A DNA stretch of 64,000 nucleotides from Caulobacter sp. X (GTDB lineage: Bacteria; Pseudomonadota; Alphaproteobacteria; Caulobacterales; Caulobacteraceae): contig NZ_PEGF01000001.1 in NCBI RefSeq assembly GCF_002742635.1, positions 496,001 through 560,000 of the forward strand, given 5' to 3'. Within the stretch, counting starts at the first letter, position 1; the number at the start of each line of letters is the position of its first letter. The translations under genes were made by a program, and so were the position numbers. Below, in pieces: positions 60,723-64,000 of the stretch. Under the pieces are notes generated by a model. The model searched no databases, was not told the origin of the DNA, and saw only the letters and a program-made list of their open reading frames with translations.

Positions 60723-62840
60723 ATGTCCTCCTCCGATAACACCCCCTCCCTGTTTGGCGACGACGACGCCCTCGCCCCGGTTCCGGCCGCGCCGCTGCTG
60801 AGCGGCGTCGAGCCGCGCGTCGAGCCGACACCGCGTCCGATCCCGCCGCCGCCCCCGTCGTCGAAGCCCGCCCCCGCCGCCAAGGCCCCCTCGTCTTCTG
60901 GGGCGCCCGGCGAGTACTCGGCCGCCGACATCGAGGTGCTGGAGGGCCTGGAGCCGGTCCGCAAGCGGCCGGGCATGTACATCGGCGGCACCGACGAGCG
61001 GGCCCTGCACCACCTGTTCGCCGAAGTCCTCGACAACTCGATGGACGAGGCCGTGGCCGGCTTCGCCAAGACCATCGAGGTCAAGCTCGACGCCGACGGC
61101 TTCCTGTCGGTCAAGGACGACGGCCGCGGCATGCCCGTGGACCCGCACCCCAAGTACCCCGGCAAGTCGGCGCTGGAGGTCATCATGACTGTCCTGCACG
61201 CCGGCGGTAAGTTCACGGGCAAGGCCTACGAGACGTCCGGCGGCCTGCACGGCGTCGGCGCCAGCGTCGTCAACGCCCTGTCCGAGCGCGTCGAGGTCAC
61301 CGTCTGGCGCGACGGCTTCGAGCACCTCCAGGTCTTCGCCCGCGGCAAGCCGCTGGGGCCAATCCAGCAGGTCGGTCCGTCGAAGAAGAAGGGCACCATG
61401 GTGCGCTTCAAGCCCGACGACGAGATCTTCGGCGACGGCACGAACTTCAAGCCCGCGCGCCTCTACCGCATGGCGCGGTCGAAGGCCTATCTGTTCCGCG
61501 GCGTGCAGATCAAATGGTCCTGCGACCCGTCCCGCATCCACGACCAGACCCCGCCCGAGGCCACGTTCCACTTCCCCAACGGCCTGGCCGACTTCCTGGC
61601 CGAGCGGACCAAGGGCCTGACCACGATCACGCCCGAGAGCTTCTCGGGCCGCATCGAGCGCCAGGGCGAGGCCGGCGCGGTCGAGTGGGCCGTCACCTGG
61701 ACGCCCCAGGGCTTTGGCGAGCACGACGGCTTCATGCAGTCGTACTGCAACACCGTCCCCACGCCCGAGGGCGGCACCCACGAGAGCGGCTTCCGCGCCG
61801 CCCTGACCCGCGGCCTCAAGGCCTATGCCGAGCTCAAGGGCGAGAAGCGCGGCGCGATCATCACCGCCGACGACGTCGTCGCCCAGGCCGGGGCGCTGAT
61901 CTCGGTGTTCATCAAGAACCCCGAGTTCCAGGGCCAGACCAAGGAGAAGCTCTCCACCAGCGAGGCCCAGCGCTTCGTCGAGCAGGCCCTGCGCGACCCG
62001 TTCGACCTGTGGCTGTCCTCCAGCCCGAAGAACGCCCAGGCCCTGCTGGAATTCGTCATCGAGCGGGCCGAAGAACGCCTGAAGCGCCGCAAGGACAAGG
62101 AAGTCTCCCGCGCCAGCGCGACCCGCAAGCTGCGCCTGCCCGGCAAGCTGGCCGACTGCGCCGGCGGGGCGGTCGACGGCGCCGAGCTCTTCATCGTCGA
62201 AGGCGACTCGGCCGGCGGTTCCGCCAAGCAGGCCCGCGACCGCAAGTACCAGGCGATCCTGCCCCTGCGCGGCAAGATCCTGAACGTCGCGTCAGCCTCG
62301 GGCGAGAAGTTCACCGCCAACAAGGAGCTGTCGGACCTGATGCTGGCCCTGGGGGCCCAGGGCGGTTCCAAGTACCGTGAAGAGGATCTGCGCTACGAGC
62401 GGATCATCATCATGACCGACGCCGACGTCGACGGCGCCCACATCGCCTCCCTCTTGATCACCTTCTTCTACCGGACCATGCCGGACGTGATCCGCCAGGG
62501 TCACCTGTTCCTGGCCCTGCCGCCGCTGTACCGCATCAGCCACGGCGGCAAGTCCGAGTACGCCCGCGACGACGCCCACAAGGACGAGCTGCTGGCCACG
62601 GTCTTCAAGGGCAAGAAGCCCGAGATCGGCCGCTTCAAGGGCCTGGGCGAGATGATGGCCTCCCAGCTGAAGGAGACCACCATGGACCCGGCCAAACGCA
62701 CCCTGGCCCGCGTCACCCTGCCCCGCCACGAGGAGAGCGTGGAAGAGCTGGTCGAGACCCTGATGGGGCGGAAACCGGAACTGCGCTTCCGCTTCATCCA
62801 GGAAAACGCCGAGTTCGCGGCGGCGGACCTGGATCTCTGA
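60723..62840 (+). CDS. parE: DNA topoisomerase IV subunit B
   Basis: ATPase subunit of topoisomerase IV, which decatenates daughter chromosomes. It has 705 residues from ATG 60723. The first about 65 residues are Pro/Ala/Ser-rich and low-complexity, an extension absent in E. coli ParE. Then come the GHKL domain (VRKRPGMYIGGTDERALHH, LDNSMDEAV, SGGLHGVGASVVNAL), the transducer domain and the TOPRIM domain with EGDSAGGSAKQARDRKYQA and MTDADVDGAHI. The EGDSAGGSA and the insert pattern favour ParE over GyrB, matching the known Caulobacter parE. Confidence 0.94.
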   Translation: MSSSDNTPSLFGDDDALAPVPAAPLLSGVEPRVEPTPRPIPPPPPSSKPAPAAKAPSSSGAPGEYSAADIEVLEGLEPVRKRPGMYIGGTDERALHHLFAEVLDNSMDEAVAGFAKTIEVKLDADGFLSVKDDGRGMPVDPHPKYPGKSALEVIMTVLHAGGKFTGKAYETSGGLHGVGASVVNALSERVEVTVWRDGFEHLQVFARGKPLGPIQQVGPSKKKGTMVRFKPDDEIFGDGTNFKPARLYRMARSKAYLFRGVQIKWSCDPSRIHDQTPPEATFHFPNGLADFLAERTKGLTTITPESFSGRIERQGEAGAVEWAVTWTPQGFGEHDGFMQSYCNTVPTPEGGTHESGFRAALTRGLKAYAELKGEKRGAIITADDVVAQAGALISVFIKNPEFQGQTKEKLSTSEAQRFVEQALRDPFDLWLSSSPKNAQALLEFVIERAEERLKRRKDKEVSRASATRKLRLPGKLADCAGGAVDGAELFIVEGDSAGGSAKQARDRKYQAILPLRGKILNVASASGEKFTANKELSDLMLALGAQGGSKYREEDLRYERIIIMTDADVDGAHIASLLITFFYRTMPDVIRQGHLFLALPPLYRISHGGKSEYARDDAHKDELLATVFKGKKPEIGRFKGLGEMMASQLKETTMDPAKRTLARVTLPRHEESVEELVETLMGRKPELRFRFIQENAEFAAADLDL

Positions 62841-63614
62841 CGCAGTTCCTCCCCCGCGTCGCGGGGGAGGTGGCCCAAAGGGCCGGAGGGGGCCATCGCG
62901 GCGCCCGTCCAGCTTGCCCCCTCCGTCGCTCCGCGACACCTCCCCCGCGTCGCGGGGGAGGATCTTGGTCTACGCTCCACCCACGCCCTCGCCGCTTCAC
63001 GCGGCCGGCCGCTGAAGGTCTGGAAAGGGACGCGGAGCGCCGGACATCCGTCCGGAAGAAGTTGATAAATACCGTTTCGACGAAGCCCGACGCTCCGCGC
63101 GACCGTTATTCGCCAGCGTCCCGTCAGGTGGCCCTGTTCAGGCCTTACCGGGACCTGGGCGGCTCGGTTTCCCAAGCGCCCAGCGGTCGAAGAGGACGGG
63201 CTTCCAGCCAGACACGCCCTTTTGCCTTCAACCACGCCGACGGCGGGCGGGTGAGCCCAGCAAGCCCAGCCCCGGACCGTCCGAGTATCCCCCTCGAACC
63301 TGTCCCCGCTCGATCGCCCCCCGCCGCCGCAAATGGTCGCTGGCCACGCGCCCTTTCCTCGCGACGAGGTGGCTCAAGGATAAGGGCGGTTTCAACGCGG
63401 ATGATGCAGCGGGGTGTAAAAGTGGGAAGTGATTGAAATCGTTCGGTTCGATTCCGGATACGCGGATAACAGAGCCCCGCGAACGCTCGTAAAGTTCCTC
63501 CCCCGTGATACGGGGGAGGTGTCGCGGAGCGACGGAGGGGGCGAGCTGGACGGGGGCCGAGCTGGCCCCCTCCGGCCCTCTGGGCCACCTCCCCCGCAAC
63601 GCGGGGGAGGAACT
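62841..63614. other. Long gap between parE and the EcsC-family gene
   Basis: 774 bp. Its two ends are filled by palindromic elements (62848-62961 and 63491-63616). The middle, about 62970-63490, holds no ORF with family similarity or consistent coding character; several frames are open on both strands, as in the rest of the window. A GGTTCGATTCC near 63450 looks like a tRNA T arm but has no cloverleaf around it. Confidence 0.5.
62848..62961. repeat. Palindromic intergenic element, copy 2
   Basis: Begins and ends with the hairpin CCTCCCCCGCG-T-CGCGGGGGAGG (62848-62870 and 62939-62961). Between them are GGCCCAAAGGGCC hairpin, a spacer, and GTCGCTCCGCGAC hairpin, each in the conserved GGGGGAGGTG/GGAGGGGGC frame. 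Confidence 0.88.
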
Positions 63615-63616
63615 TT
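63491..63616. repeat. Palindromic intergenic element, copy 3
   Basis: A perfect 15-bp outer inverted repeat (AAAGTTCCTCCCCCG at 63491-63505, its complement at 63602-63616). Inside are hairpins GTCGCGGAGCGAC and GGCCCTCTGGGCC in the same frame as copies 1 and 2. Its right end includes two bases of the EcsC-gene stop codon, so the element defines the end of that gene. Confidence 0.88.
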
Positions 63617-64000
63617 AGGACACCGCCCCCTGCTCGGCCCGCATCCGGTAGGCCATCACCGCCGTATGCCCCAGGCGCTCCACCAGCCGCCAATTGACGA
63701 TCGCCCCCAGCGGCGCGCCGACCACCGGCAGGAACTGGGCCAGTTTCGCGAGATCAATGTGGTCGCGGTACTGTTGCTGGAAGGCCCGCCAGTCGAAGTC
63801 GTCGAGGTGGGCCGGATGGGCCTTGGCGTCCCAGTCCTGCATCGCCGCCATCACGGCCGCCCGGTGCTCGGCGTCCGAAAACGCCAGCTCGAAGATGTGC
63901 AGGATGAAGAGGCGCTCGCTCAGCGCCCGTCCGTCGTGGCCGAAGACGGCGGCGATCTCGAACAGCAGCTTGATCTTGAAGCTCATCAGCAGCGGGAAGT
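63615..64000 (-). CDS. EcsC-family protein, C-terminal part (runs off the window)
   Basis: C-terminal 128 codons of a protein of the EcsC family (function unclear; B. subtilis EcsC is linked to an ABC transporter). The visible part includes FPLLMSFKIKLLFEIAAVFG, RLFILHIFELAFSDAEHRAA and FLPVVGAPLGAIVNWRLVER with LGHTAVMAYRMR, the typical alternating hydrophobic pattern. The frame is still open at base 64000, so an internal Met at 63986 is not the start. The stop codon lies inside a palindromic repeat. Confidence 0.82.
   Translation of the reverse strand, partial: FPLLMSFKIKLLFEIAAVFGHDGRALSERLFILHIFELAFSDAEHRAAVMAAMQDWDAKAHPAHLDDFDWRAFQQQYRDHIDLAKLAQFLPVVGAPLGAIVNWRLVERLGHTAVMAYRMRAEQGAVS

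Noticed and set aside
63420..63480. tRNA- or tmRNA-like sequence with GGTTCGATTCC
   Set aside because: No acceptor, D or anticodon stems can be built around it on either strand, and no tmRNA tag-coding stretch was found in the gap.
60531..63616. Clustered repeats considered as a CRISPR array
   Set aside because: The units are palindromic, of unequal spacing, separated by a 2.1-kb gene, and contain no regular unique spacers.

Overview
The window is a high-GC alphaproteobacterial chromosome segment that I recognise as Caulobacter (C. crescentus/vibrioides or a very close relative). The evidence is gene content and order: mmpA-dxr-cdsA-uppS-frr-pyrH-tsf-rpsB, sidA-dnaE, a full nuo operon continuing into birA-coaX-rnj, hup-lon, clpX/cicA/clpP/tig, glnBA and parE. 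Most of it is core genome. I see no prophage, insertion sequence, integrase, CRISPR array or rRNA operon. The strain cannot be fixed from the sequence alone.

Layout. 1-6.9 kb (minus): translation and envelope genes (rpsB, tsf, then pyrH, frr, uppS, cdsA, dxr and the start-proximal third of the site-2 protease mmpA). 7.0-7.7 kb (plus): a HAD hydrolase. 7.7-12.1 kb (minus): an SOS-linked block consisting of a LexA-type box, the 29-codon division inhibitor sidA, dnaE, an unlisted 35-codon ORF and a methyltransferase. 12.2-13.2 kb (plus): a nucleoside hydrolase. 13.2-20.8 kb (minus): lolD, lolC, proS, DUF1467, mce, rnj, coaX, birA. 20.8-36.5 kb (minus): the 14-gene complex I operon in the order nuoA to nuoN, with five small non-nuo genes embedded (an NTF2-like protein, two two-helix membrane proteins, two small lipoproteins). 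36.9-40.7 kb: two identical tRNA-Asp genes, an LLM oxidoreductase, a glycosyltransferase, an RHH/SPFH pair with a palindromic operator, and tRNA-Val. 40.9-48.6 kb: hup, lon, clpX, cicA (opposite strand), clpP and tig, a proteostasis cluster. 48.8-52.5 kb: tRNA-Leu, nnrD, a histidine phosphatase and a thiolase-like protein. 52.8-60.5 kb (plus): glnBA, a TonB-dependent receptor and two tandem amidohydrolases, with one ABM-domain gene on the minus strand. 60.7-64.0 kb: parE and the 3' part of an EcsC-family gene, with three copies of a palindromic intergenic element.

Functional reading. Complex I subunits are joined by overlapping stop/start codons, so the five embedded genes are probably co-translated with it and may be assembly or accessory factors. 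lon, clpX, clpP and tig form a protein quality-control neighbourhood, and lon has a heat-shock-type promoter. sidA upstream of dnaE places a division inhibitor and the replicative polymerase behind one LexA-type site. The glnB-glnA pair is the usual PII/glutamine synthetase unit. No clearly new large system is present. The points that best repay attention are the small genes in nuo, the ligand-less amidohydrolase paired with an intact one, the RHH/SPFH operator, the structured repeat family and the missed small ORFs.
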